From: JAKZVK01 sp965261065 | GTDB lineage: Bacteria; Acidobacteriota; Terriglobia; Bryobacterales; UBA6623 | DNA length: 64,000 nt | Assembly (NCBI GenBank): GCA_965261065.1 | Contig: OZ253444.1 | Span: 1,550,001 to 1,614,000, forward strand | Direction: 5' to 3' | In this document: in pieces, positions 55,360 through 64,000 of the stretch | Position numbering within the stretch: position 1 is the first letter of the stretch | Layout of the letters: the number at the start of each line of letters is the position of its first letter | The notes under the pieces: generated by a model | The model's database searches: none | What the model saw: the letters and a program-made list of their open reading frames with translations, nothing else | Told to the model about the DNA's origin: nothing | Program-made: the position numbers and the translations under genes

Positions 55360-58300
55360 ACGGGCAGCCCTCGGTTTCCGGCCTTATGGCGCAGGCCTCC
55401 TGGCCGGCCGCGTCGGCCTCCGGGTCGACGTTTCCGCCCCACACGCCCCCCCTCCCACAAGTACGAGGCCGGTGGCAGCGCTCAAAAGCTGTATTGCAGC
55501 ATGAGCTGTACGATGCGCGGGTCGGCGGTCTCGAGGATTCGCCCGAAATTCGGGCTGCCGATGTCGCCGACGGGATTCAGGAACTGGGCCTGGTTGAACA
55601 GATTGAAAAACTCGGCCCGCAATTCGACGCTCTGACGCTCCGTAATCCTCGTGCGCTTGAAAACGGCCAGTTGCCAGTTCACGAAGCCGGGACCGCGCAA
55701 GACATTGCGTCCGAAGTTGCCGAGGCGTCCCGCACCCAACTCGTAACTCGGCCCCGAACCCACCCTGCGGAAGTATGGATTGTCGCCGGCGGTGGGCGTC
55801 CCGCCGCCGGTGCCGTCGAACCAGGAATTCGGCCGGCCCGCAACCGCATCCGTTGAGCGAGGATAGTGAAAAGCGATCTCGCCGCCAATGTAGTCGGGTG
55901 TTTCCACGACAGCGTCGCCACACAGGCAACGCTCGCCGCTGTCACGCACAGCGAACGGAGAGCCGCTGTGAATCGTTGTCACGCCCGACGCCCCCCACCC
56001 TCCCACAAGCTTGCCGAACCGCCCGGTCTGCGTCCGACGCCACGGGAATTCGTAGACATACGTGCCGACATAGACGTGGCGGCGGTCATAGTCGGCATGG
56101 CCCCACTGGGTGCGCCCACCGACGCGCACCAAGTCCGATGCCGTATCGATGGCGTGCGACCAGGTGTAGGCATGGGTCATCTGAAACCCGCCCGAGAACC
56201 GCTTGGTCAGATTGACCTGCAAGCTGTTGTAGTTGGAGTTGCGGTTGCTTCGAAACTGCGGAAGGGAGCCGAACACCGCACCCTCGAACTCCTCCCTCTG
56301 GGGGTGGTCCTGATTCAGAATGCGACGGTGATCGATGTTGCCCGCGTCGGCCCCGGGACCCACCACAGCCGGGTTAGCCTCCTGCAAGCTGTAGAGCTTG
56401 ACTCCGTTCGATCCCACATAGCCCACCTCCAGGAGCCAGTCGGGCCGCAACTCGTATTGCACTTGCAGGCTCCACTGCTGGCCGTAAGGCGTGCGCAGAT
56501 TGGGATCCATTCCCCAGAGGCTGACCGGGGCCAGCGCGGCGAAGTCAAAACTTCCACCCGGCTCGGGTGGAACATGGGGAAAGGGCTGCGACGTCGGATT
56601 GATCCGCGACCCCTCCCAGGGGTTGGCATAGTCCGTAAAGAAAACAGCCGGGTTGATCGAGTAGGGGGCCGCCCTCACGACATTGACCGTGAATTGGAAG
56701 CTATGAAGGTCATAAAACAAGCCGTAGCCGCCCCGCAGCGCAAGCCGTCCGTTCTTGAGAATGTCCCAGGCAAAACCAAAACGAGGAGCGAAGTTGTTCC
56801 AGTCCTCGCCGTAAGTGGAACGCGATATCCCCGCGTCGCCGGGGTAGACCAAACCCACCGGCGCGTCCGGGAAAACGTCGGACCGTTGCCCCGGCCGCAA
56901 GGCGGCCACACGCTCCCGTGTGTCCGTCAGACCCTTGTTGTATTCCCACCGCAGCCCCAGATTCAAAGTCAGATTACTCTTGACTTTCCAATTATCCTGG
57001 AGAAACAGGTTCGTGGACCGCGTACGGCCGCCGGTGAGCGCCGCCGATCCCTGCCGAAAGAAGGTCGCGAAACCGTTGGCAAAGTCGTTCAAGGGATCCG
57101 AGAGCCCCTCGATCACGGGAACGAAGCCGCCTGTCGTGCCGCCGCCGTCGGCAACAATGAGTCCGTTGTTGAGTTGGACATTCGTCGCATCGACAGGCGT
57201 CGAGCTAAAGTTGGCGCCAAACTTGAGGGTATGCCGACCGTGGGTCCAACTCACGTTGTCGATGAACTGCAGGGTGGTGTCGGTAAACACCAGGGGAACA
57301 CCGATGTCCCCGAACGCGCTGAAGCCCGAGATGGCGACGAATGGCGCCGACGCCCGGTCGGGAACGTCGGGAATGATGGCGTCCAGCCCCAAGCTGCTCG
57401 GTGGTACCGGATTTGCAGGATTGAAAACATCCCCGCTTAGACGCCGGAACGCTGCTCGGAACTCGTGAAATAGATTGGGGCCGAACGAGTGCGTGTTGCG
57501 CACGATCAGGTTTTGCGTTCGAAACTCGTCGGACCATTCGAAACCTGGTAACTGAGAAGCGAACCCTGCCGGAGGACTAATGGCTCGCAAATCTTCGAGA
57601 AAATACGTGACGGCCAGGCGGTTTGCCGCACTCAAATGATGATCGATCTTGAACAGGACCTGGTCGCGATCGAGGTCGCTTTGCGAGCTAAAGAGAAGCG
57701 TGTTGTCTTGGGTGGCGTGTGGCAACAGCCCAAGCAGCGCCTGGGCTTGTGGTGTTCCAAACGCATCGATAGCCTGACGCTGGCCGTCGTTGGGGACGGT
57801 CGCTGCGCCGGCAAGTTCCGTGCGCCGCCGGAACCCCAGATAGGATGCAAAGAAGAACGTCTTGCTTCGCTCGATCGGCCCGCCCAGATTGGCATCGAAG
57901 TCGTGGCTGTTGTAACCAGGCTTGCGGGGAAGTCCGTTTCCGGAGCTCTCGGGTGTTCCACCCGGAGCGGATTTCCGAAAGAAAGGAACGGCATTGAGCT
58001 GCCGGTTGCGAAAGACTTCGGACGCCATGCCGTGAAATTCATTGCCGTCCGACTTTGTGGTTAGGATCAAGGTACCCCCCGGGCTTTTGCCGTACTCGGC
58101 CTTCATGGGACCGGTGACGATGCGGAACTCTTCGACAGCATTGGGTGAAATACCTTCGCTGGTCGGCGTGCGCCAATTGTTGTAGGCCATATTCGTAGTC
58201 GCCCCATCGACCACAAAGTGATTCTGCCGGGACCGCTTGCCGTTGACAGAGAGGCCGGCGCCGCCAAGAGTGCCGGCGGGCGCAGGCCCTGTACCGGGCT

Positions 58301-58520
58301 GGGTGTAGGCCAGTGTAAGCACACTCCGGCCGTCAGCGGTCGAAAGCACCGGCAGCACCCCGATGTCACGCATCACCTTGCCCAGTTGGGCGTCCTCGGT
58401 GTTCACCTCGCTGGCTGTGTCCTCGACCGTTAGCGAGAAAGTCTCGGCCCCAAGTTGCAGCTCGATGTCCAGCCGCAGATTGTCGGCCAAGCTCAGGCGC
58501 TGCGTGGCGGTTTTGGCTGT

Positions 58521-59551
58521 GCCGGGTATCCACTTGACTCAGGTGACCCCAACATCTTGTAGTTGGGCTCACAGCGTCTTAGCGTCCCAATCGGCGACGA
58601 TCGAGCGGTACGGCGTCGGCTCCACCGCCATGGCCTGCTGCACAAGGCGGTAGAAGAGCTTGCCCCGACTGCGTGATCTGCGCCGATTGAAGCGGAACAC
58701 GAACTCGTCGAGATAGTAGTCCAGATGCTCGTGGCTGACCGCCCCCTGATGCGTGCCCAGCATCCAGCGCTTGAGTAGCGAGATCGCCAAGTGCACCCTC
58801 GGCAGTAGCTGCGAGGCCTGCTCGCGGCGGTTGTTAATCGAGATGATACGACGCTGGTAGTCCTTCTTCTTGAGCGGATCGTAGCCCGACCAGTTGTCGG
58901 TAACAACCACGCTGCCCGGCTCGACCGACTCCTCGACGAAGGGCATCAAACTGGCCGCCGAGGCGTTCTGAACGCGCTGCATGCGGATGCGCCCCAGCCC
59001 GGTGCCTCTCTCTTCCGCGGCGACTGCAATCAACGCTTTACGCTCGGTCTGCCGGCCGATTACCCCTTCTTCTTCAGCGCCCCAGTAGGTCTCATCGACC
59101 TCGACGAGGCCCGTCAATCGCTCCCGCCCCGGGCGCACCATCGCTCGCCTCAGCTTGTGCATCCAAGGCCAGGCGGTTTGGTAACTGCCCAGTCCCAGAA
59201 CGCGCTGTAGACCCAGGGCGCTGGCCCCATTCTTCTGCGTGGTGATGGTCCACATCGCCCGGAACCACAGCCGCAGCGGCTTGCGTGTGTCTTGAAAGAT
59301 CGTGCCGGCGGTGACGGAGGTTTGCCGCCCGCAGCGAGCGCATTCGAACCACACTTTGCGCACCGGCCAAGCGCGCTCATGCCCACACCTTGGACAGCGG
59401 AAACCCTCTGGCCAGCGCAAGGCGAACAGATAGTCGCGGCAAGCCTCCTCGCTCGCAAAGTGAGACTCGAATTCGAGTTGGTCGCGCGGGTAATCCTCCA
59501 CCAAGCCCTACACTACATCTTGGGGTCACCTGAGTCAAGTGGATACCCAGC
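58521..59551 (-). mobile_element. IS1595-family insertion sequence, copy E
   Basis: 1031 bp. The target duplication TTGGCTGT is perfect (58513-58520 and 59552-59559), inside the TonB-receptor gene. Confidence 0.95.
58569..59501 (-). CDS. IS1595-family transposase (copy E)
   Basis: 310 residues with intact zinc ribbon and catalytic motifs. Variant set: H at position 14, P in QTAWPW, M in RRAMVRPG. Probably functional. A TTG one codon upstream of the GTG is open. Confidence 0.92.
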   Translation of the reverse strand: MEDYPRDQLEFESHFASEEACRDYLFALRWPEGFRCPRCGHERAWPVRKVWFECARCGRQTSVTAGTIFQDTRKPLRLWFRAMWTITTQKNGASALGLQRVLGLGSYQTAWPWMHKLRRAMVRPGRERLTGLVEVDETYWGAEEEGVIGRQTERKALIAVAAEERGTGLGRIRMQRVQNASAASLMPFVEESVEPGSVVVTDNWSGYDPLKKKDYQRRIISINNRREQASQLLPRVHLAISLLKRWMLGTHQGAVSHEHLDYYLDEFVFRFNRRRSRSRGKLFYRLVQQAMAVEPTPYRSIVADWDAKTL

Positions 59552-59837
59552 TTGGCTGTTTGGAAACCGGGCGCTTCGACCTCGATAAGATATTCCCCCG
59601 GCAAGAGATTCGCGATGCGGTAGAAGCCGGTTTCATCGGCGGTGGCGGCGTCAACCGCGCCGGTGGCCGCGTTGATCGCCCGTACCTGGGCGCCAACGAT
59701 CACGCTGTCACTAGGATCGGTGATCCGCCCCACGAAGGCCCCGGTGACGCTTTGCGCCACCGCGGGGACGGGCGGAAAGGATAGCGCGCACGCTAGGATC
59801 AGTTTTGCCGGCGAGATTCGCATGGTGTGATCTTGGC

Positions 59838-60284
59838 GCCCCGAAGGGGCATCGGATAGTAGCCCAAGCCACCAACCGGTTCATTCATCCCAAACCCTGG
59901 CCGGGATCCCGTGGGAATTGATGTCGAGCCCCGAAGGGGCAGCGGATAGTAGCCCAGGGCGATCAGCCCTGGGTCACGGGAAACCAACGACGGGACAAGC
60001 CCCGCAGGGGCGCAGGAAAACCTTGGTGGCGAAGGCCACGTGGGTCAACCGGTGTGTCTGGAGGTTTGGCCCATTCTCCTGCGCCCTTTCAGGGCTTGCT
60101 GGGTTTCGTCGATCCCTACCCAGGGCTATTCGCCCTGGGCTACTTTCCCTCGCCCCTGCGGGGCTCCTAACCTCGCAGGGCCATTGATGTCGAGCCCCGA
60201 AGGGGCATCGGATAATAGCCCAGGGCGATCAGCCCTGGGTAAGCGTACCAACAACATGGTAAGCCCCGCAGGGGCGTAGGAAAA
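59838..60284. repeat. Triple-hairpin REP-like units, left cluster (U1-U4)
   Basis: The full unit of about 90 bp has three hairpins in order: GCCCC-GAA-GGGGC, then CCCAGGGC-GATCA-GCCCTGGG, then GCCCC-GCA-GGGGC with CGTAGGAAAA at the end. U1 is partial (59838-59866). U2 is complete (59938-60020), U3 is inverted (about 60076-60167) and U4 is complete (60194-60284). U4 ends 4 bp before the native RAYT stop codon region. U1 starts 15 bp upstream of the TonB-receptor ATG. Confidence 0.9.
60021..60074 (-). pseudogene. RAYT 5' remnant between REP units U2 and U3
   Basis: Read on the minus strand from 60074, ATGGGCCAAACC...GGTTGACCCACGTGG aligns with the start of the intact RAYT (ATGGCACAAACC...TGTTGACCCATGTG) over about 54 bp at roughly three quarters identity with a small indel. 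The REP unit U3 abuts its ATG exactly as U5 abuts the intact gene's ATG. Everything after codon 18 is missing. Confidence 0.7.
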
Positions 60285-60303
60285 CCAATTCGCTATTTCC
60301 AAA

Positions 60304-61334
60304 GCCGGGTATCCACTTGACTCAGGTGACCCCAACATCTTGTAGTTGGGCTCACAGCGTCTTAGCGTCCCAATCGGCGACGATCGAGCGGTACGGCGTC
60401 GGCTCCACCGCCATGGCCTGCTGCACAAGGCGGTAGAAGAGCTTGCCCCGACTGCGTGATCTGCGCCGATTGAAGCGGAACACGAACTCGTCGAGATAGT
60501 AGTCCAGATGCTCGTGGCTGACCGCCCCCTGATGCGTGCCCAGCATCCAGCGCTTGAGTAGCGAGATCGCCAAGTGCACCCTCGGCAGTAGCTGCGAGGC
60601 CTGCTCGCGGCGGTTGTTAATCGAGATGATACGACGCTGGTAGTCCTTCTTCTTGAGCGGATCGTAGCCCGACCAGTTGTCGGTAACAACCACGCTGCCC
60701 GGCTCGACCGACTCCTCGACGAAGGGCATCAAACTGGCCGCCGAGGCGTTCTGAACGCGCTGCATGCGGATGCGCCCCAGCCCGGTGCCTCTCTCTTCCG
60801 CGGCGACTGCAATCAACGCTTTACGCTCGGTCTGCCGGCCGATTACCCCTTCTTCTTCAGCGCCCCAGTAGGTCTCATCGACCTCGACGAGGCCCGTCAA
60901 TCGCTCCCGCCCCGGGCGCACCATCGCTCGCCTCAGCTTGTGCATCCAAGTCCAGGCGGTTTGGTAACTGCCCAGTCCCAGAACGCGCTGTAGACCCAGG
61001 GCGCTGGCCCCATTCTTCTGCGTGGTGATGGTCCACATCGCCCGGAACCACAGCCGCAGCGGCTTGCGTGTGTCTTGAAAGATCGTGCCGGCGGTGACGG
61101 AGGTTTGCCGCCCGCAGCGAGCGCATTCGAACCACACTTTGCGCACCGGCCAAGCGCGCTCATGCCCACACCTTGGACAGCGGAAACCCTCTGGCCAGCG
61201 CAAGGCGAACAGATAGTCGCGGCAAGCCTCCTCGCTCGCAAAGCGAGACTCGAATTCGAGTTGGTCGCGCGGGTAATCCTCCACCAAGCTCTACACTACA
61301 TCTTGGGGTCACCTGAGTCAAGTGGATACCAAGC
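60304..61334 (-). mobile_element. IS1595-family insertion sequence, copy F
   Basis: 1031 bp. The target duplication TTTCCAAA is perfect (60296-60303 and 61335-61342). It inserted at the last sense codon of the RAYT gene. The inverted repeat next to the RAYT reads GCTTGGTATCC (one substitution). Confidence 0.95.
60352..61284 (-). CDS. IS1595-family transposase (copy F)
   Basis: 310 residues; the translated product appears identical to copy C (R at position 14, T in QTAWTW). Zinc ribbon and catalytic motifs are intact. Copies C and F are likely the most recent pair. Confidence 0.92.
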   Translation of the reverse strand: MEDYPRDQLEFESRFASEEACRDYLFALRWPEGFRCPRCGHERAWPVRKVWFECARCGRQTSVTAGTIFQDTRKPLRLWFRAMWTITTQKNGASALGLQRVLGLGSYQTAWTWMHKLRRAMVRPGRERLTGLVEVDETYWGAEEEGVIGRQTERKALIAVAAEERGTGLGRIRMQRVQNASAASLMPFVEESVEPGSVVVTDNWSGYDPLKKKDYQRRIISINNRREQASQLLPRVHLAISLLKRWMLGTHQGAVSHEHLDYYLDEFVFRFNRRRSRSRGKLFYRLVQQAMAVEPTPYRSIVADWDAKTL

Positions 61335-61784
61335 TTTCCAAATATACCGTTCATCGAACTCAATGCCTTGCTTCCTCAAAAACGACAACAACTCCTCCTG
61401 AAAAGACACCTTCTTATGATGCTCTTCTTGACCCGCTATGTATTCCTTCACTGCGTCCACATTGGCATGACTCACGCTGAATGCGCCATAGCCCGCTTGC
61501 CAGGCGAACGCGCCCTCGGAGGCAAACTGCTCCCGGACCCACCCGGACGATTTTGATTTTACGATGCGCATCATCTCGGCGATTGTGATCGTTGCCGGCA
61601 TCGACACCAACAAGTGCACATGATCGGAGGTGCCGTTGATGATGAGAGCCTTCCCGCTTAGATCGCGTACGATCCCTCCCATGTAGGAGAACAGCCGAGG
61701 CCTGATTTCGGTTTTCAACAAGGGCCGCCGTTCTTTGGTGGAGAAGATCACATGGGTCAACAGGTTTGTGAAGGTTTGTGCCAT
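61296..61784 (-). CDS. REP-associated tyrosine transposase (RAYT, IS200-like Y1)
   Basis: 162 residues now, 150 natively. The HUH motif is HVH at residues 55-57 (TSDHVHLLVSMP) and the catalytic tyrosine is Y115 in VKEYIAGQEEHHKK; the terminal FLRKQGIEFDERYIWK is typical of RAYTs. These single-stranded DNA enzymes recognise and spread REP hairpins. IS1595 copy F removed the native TAG and appended 12 residues (AWYPLDSGDPKM). REP units directly abut both ends of the gene (U5 at the ATG, U4 beyond the original stop), so enzyme and repeats form one unit. Confidence 0.88.
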   Translation of the reverse strand: MAQTFTNLLTHVIFSTKERRPLLKTEIRPRLFSYMGGIVRDLSGKALIINGTSDHVHLLVSMPATITIAEMMRIVKSKSSGWVREQFASEGAFAWQAGYGAFSVSHANVDAVKEYIAGQEEHHKKVSFQEELLSFLRKQGIEFDERYIWKAWYPLDSGDPKM

Positions 61785-62262
61785 TCCTGCGCCCTTTCAG
61801 GGCTTACTGGGTTACGTCTACCCTAACCCAGGGCTGATCGCCCTGGGCTACTATCCTTCGCCTCTGCGGGGCTCTGTTTGAACTCTAACCAAGAGCTGAT
61901 CGTCCCGGGCCGTCCCTGACGTTCTGATTCTGTGCTCGGCCTCTTGTCCCAGGGCTGGTCGACCGATTCATTCTGGGCCGGGCTCGCGACATCGTTGACC
62001 TTGGCGCCCGAAGGGGCATCGGAAAGTAGCCCAGGGCGGTCAGCCCTGGGTCAGGGGGCGCCACAACACCGTAAGCCCCGCAGGGGCGTAGGAAAACAGC
62101 CGAACATACCGTCATCGAATTCAATGCCCGCGATCCCCTGGGGCCGGGCCTGCGGCGTCGTTGACCTTGGCGCCCCGAAGGGGCATCGGAAAATAGCCCA
62201 GGGCGATCAGCCCTGGGTAAGCGTACCAACAACACCGGAAGCCCCGCAGGGGCGTAGGACAA
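61785..62262. repeat. Triple-hairpin REP-like units, right cluster (U5-U7)
   Basis: U5 is inverted (61785-61873) and begins at the base after the RAYT start codon. U6 (about 62006-62095) and U7 (about 62167-62262) are direct, each preceded by GTTGACCTTGGCGCC. All show the GCCCCGAAGGGGC / CCCAGGGC...GCCCTGGG / GCCCCGCAGGGGC order. The gap holds no protein gene; long open frames here only reflect the repeats. Confidence 0.9.
62098..62130 (-). pseudogene. RAYT 3' remnant beside REP unit U6
   Basis: On the minus strand GGCATTGAATTCGATGACGG and the following TATGTTCGG match the intact RAYT codons for GIEFDERYIW with one base lost (GATGAACGG to GATGACGG). It lies next to the end of U6, the same 3' layout as the intact gene next to U4. 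Confidence 0.55.
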
Positions 62263-62644
62263 GACCCAAATCCGCGGGGCCGCTGGTCGCGGGTGTCTTG
62301 CCCACACAACAACCCCAAACCCTCACCGGAAATTCTCCACCAGCATGAGGTCGATCTCCACTGGGTCCATCTGGGTGTACAGAATCGATCGGCCGTCGGG
62401 AGAAACGCTCAGGCCACTCGTCGGGATCCCTTCGAAGTCTAAGACGTGCTCGACGGCGCCCGTGGCAAAGCGCAGGAACTGAATCGAAAACCAGGCTCCC
62501 GGAGTCACTTCGGGAATGAAATAAATCCCGTCCTCGACGACCTCGTACAGTCCCATGCGTAAAGATTCAATGACTTGGCTTTCCTCGCCTCCCTCAACCG
62601 GTACTTTCCACAGAGAGAGGCTTGTGACGCCACGTATAAAGTAA

Positions 62645-63675
62645 GCCGGGTATCCACTTGACTCAGGTGACCCCAACATCTTGTAGTTGGGCTCACAGCG
62701 TCTTAGCGTCCCAATCGGCGACGATCGAGCGGTACGGCGTCGGCTCCACCGCCATGGCCTGCTGCACAAGGCGGTAGAAGAGCTTGCCCCGACTGCGTGA
62801 TCTGCGCCGATTGAAGCGGAACACGAACTCGTCGAGATAGTAGTCCAGATGCTCGTGGCTGACCGCCCCCTGATGCGTGCCCAGCATCCAGCGCTTGAGT
62901 AGCGAGATCGCCAAGTGCATCCTCGGCAGTAGCTGCGAGGCCTGCTCGCGGCGGTTGTTAATCGAGATGATACGACGCTGGTAGTCCTTCTTCTTGAGCG
63001 GATCGTAGCCCGACCAGTTGTCGGTAACAACCACGCTGCCCGGCTCGACCGACTCCTCGACGAAGGGCATCAAACTGGCCGCCGAGGCGTTCTGAACGCG
63101 CTGCATGCGGATGCGCCCCAGCCCGGTGCCTCTCTCTTCCGCGGCGACTGCAATCAACGCTTTACGCTCGGTCTGCCGGCCGATTACCCCTTCTTCTTCA
63201 GCGCCCCAGTAGGTCTCATCGACCTCGACGAGGCCCGTCAATCGCTCCCGCCCCGGGCGCACCATCGCTCGCCTCAGCTTGTGCATCCAAGTCCAGGCGG
63301 TTTGGTAACTGCCCAGTCCCAGAACGCGCTGTAGACCCAGGGCGCTGGCCCCATTCTTCTGCGTGGTGATGGTCCACATCGCCCGGAACCACAGCCGCAG
63401 CGGCTTGCGTGTGTCTTGAAAGATCGTGCCGGCGGTGACGGAGGTTTGCCGCCCGCAGCGAGCGCATTCGAACCACACTTTGCGCACCGGCCAAGCGCGC
63501 TCATGCCCACACCTTGGACAGCGGAAACCCTCTGGCCAGCGCAAGGCGAACAGATAGTCGCGGCAAGCCTCCTCGCTCGCAAAGTGAGACTCGAATTCGA
63601 GTTGGTCGCGCGGGTAATCCTCCACCAGGCCCTACACTACATCTTGGGGTCACCTGAGTCAAGTGGATACCCAGC
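62645..63675 (-). mobile_element. IS1595-family insertion sequence, copy G
   Basis: 1031 bp. The target duplication TAAAGTAA is perfect (62637-62644 and 63676-63683), inside the PD40 gene. Confidence 0.95.
62693..63625 (-). CDS. IS1595-family transposase (copy G)
   Basis: 310 residues with intact motifs. Variant set: H at position 14, T in QTAWTW and a V-to-M change (LLPRMHLAISL). This H/T combination is unique among the seven copies and suggests a mosaic origin. Confidence 0.92.
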   Translation of the reverse strand: MEDYPRDQLEFESHFASEEACRDYLFALRWPEGFRCPRCGHERAWPVRKVWFECARCGRQTSVTAGTIFQDTRKPLRLWFRAMWTITTQKNGASALGLQRVLGLGSYQTAWTWMHKLRRAMVRPGRERLTGLVEVDETYWGAEEEGVIGRQTERKALIAVAAEERGTGLGRIRMQRVQNASAASLMPFVEESVEPGSVVVTDNWSGYDPLKKKDYQRRIISINNRREQASQLLPRMHLAISLLKRWMLGTHQGAVSHEHLDYYLDEFVFRFNRRRSRSRGKLFYRLVQQAMAVEPTPYRSIVADWDAKTL

Positions 63676-64000
63676 TAAAGTAAAACAGCTTGCCGTCGGG
63701 TGATTCCATCGTACGGCCGTCCCCGGCCGCAACTACCGGGACGGGCGCTCCTCCCGCGGCCGGCATCCTGAAAATCTTGCGATCGCCTTGGGAGCTTGAT
63801 GAGAAGTAGATCCACTTGCCGTCCCTCGACCAGCTTGAGAACTCGCCGCTCGTCAAGCGCCGAGGCGCCCCCCCCGTCAGCGTTGACGACATAAACATCG
63901 AACTGCCCTTCAGCATCGGACAAAAATCCGATGCTGTTCCCATCGGGCACCCACCGGGGCTGAGCTGTTATCGAGGCGCCAAGCGAAGTCAACTGCACGG

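Larger units (their letters stand above)
55482..59823 (-). pseudogene. Oar-type TonB-dependent receptor, interrupted by IS1595 copy E
   Basis: Without the insert and its duplication the frame is continuous and codes 1100 residues. The signal peptide is MRISPAKLILACALSFPPVP, followed by a carboxypeptidase-regulatory beta domain (about 25-100: GAFVGRITDPSDSVIVGAQV, ADETGFYRIANLLPGEYLIE). Plug-like segments follow (FVVDGATTNMAYNNW, KAEYGKSPGGTLILTTK) and a large beta-barrel ending LMLQYSF with terminal aromatic. The copy E insertion cuts at about residue 92 (GFQTAK). Such receptors import or bind large ligands at the outer membrane. Only the signal peptide and regulatory domain remain at the 5' end. 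Confidence 0.92.
62323..64000 (-). pseudogene. PD40/TolB-like beta-propeller protein, broken by IS1595 copy G and a frameshift (5' end outside window)
   Basis: The C-terminal coding sequence runs from the right edge leftward: QLTSLGASITAQPRWVPDGN, then FLSDAEGQFDVYVVNADGG, then after a one-base excess in a G8 run (near 63870) APRRLTSGEFSSWSRDGKW and IYFSSSSQGDRKIFRMPAAG. The frame is cut at FYF by copy G and resumes IRGVTSLSLWKVPVEGGEES to SVSPDGRSILYTQMDPVEID, ending LMLVENFR. This is the usual end of acidobacterial winged-helix or kinase proteins with PD40 propellers. The N-terminal effector domain is not visible. Confidence 0.85.

Noticed and set aside
59838..62262. Possible CRISPR array
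   Set aside because: Units are long, multi-hairpin, irregularly spaced and in both orientations; spacers are not uniform and no cas gene is present.
61885..62307. Open frames reading YAPAGLP and PRADRPGLFSDAPSG in the REP cluster
   Set aside because: They translate the hairpin repeats; the same peptide recurs only because the DNA repeats.
58521..63675. Composite transposon formed by IS1595 copies E, F and G
   Set aside because: Each copy has its own perfect 8-bp duplication, so each inserted independently.

Overview
The window is high-GC bacterial chromosome. The gene content points to Acidobacteriota, and this assignment is an inference from several features: an Oar-type TonB receptor with an N-terminal carboxypeptidase-regulatory domain, a PD40 (TolB-like) protein ending in LVENFR, a PQQ-propeller protein, the run trpC-trpF-trpB-trpA-aroQ-tyrA, and many short hairpin repeats. 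The class cannot be settled from this sequence. The flow of core genes is repeatedly broken by insertion sequences.

Left part (1-19.6 kb): a DUF2461 gene coupled to a TPR gene, two small secreted proteins, and a geranylgeranyl-reductase-type flavoprotein. An ISAzo13-family element follows that is itself split by an IS1595-family element. Then comes the tryptophan/tyrosine block (trpC, trpF, trpB, trpA, chorismate mutase, prephenate dehydrogenase), a 730-residue protein of unknown function, a beta-lactamase-fold plus ThuA fusion, an Ldh2-type dehydrogenase, a dead IS1595 copy and a NicO/RcnA-type metal exporter.

Middle (19.6-43 kb): an accessory stretch holds an SGNH-like gene with an in-frame stop, a 3' remnant of a larger gene, a secreted protein with phage-tail-like motifs, an IS110/IS1111-type element next to a REP cluster, an isochorismatase-family hydrolase and a PQQ-propeller protein. 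Housekeeping genes follow, all on the minus strand: carB, carA, lepB, an SMP-30-like lipoprotein, coaBC, rpoZ, gmk, yicC, an MsbA-like ABC exporter, a GT9 glycosyltransferase and eda.

Right part (43-64 kb): an IS nest in which IS1595 copy C lies beside a DUF6788 fragment cut by an IS4-family element, which in turn holds ISAzo13 and IS1595 copy D. Next are two truncated copies of the same aminotransferase C-terminus flanking a RelE/ParE toxin-antitoxin pair, a Gfo/Idh/MocA oxidoreductase, hemX-hemA-hemC and a divergent galU. After these lies a large TonB receptor split by IS1595 copy E. The last part is a REP system: an essentially intact REP-associated tyrosine transposase (RAYT) whose stop codon was displaced by IS1595 copy F, triple-hairpin repeats on both sides, and two RAYT remnants. 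The window ends in a PD40 gene broken by IS1595 copy G.

The main theme is a recent IS1595 expansion: seven copies (1030-1031 bp), each with a perfect 8-bp target duplication, sitting on top of older mobile DNA. The most interesting unit is the RAYT with its triple-hairpin repeats at 59.8-62.3 kb. All calls come from reading the sequence and from general knowledge of the families; no database search was run.
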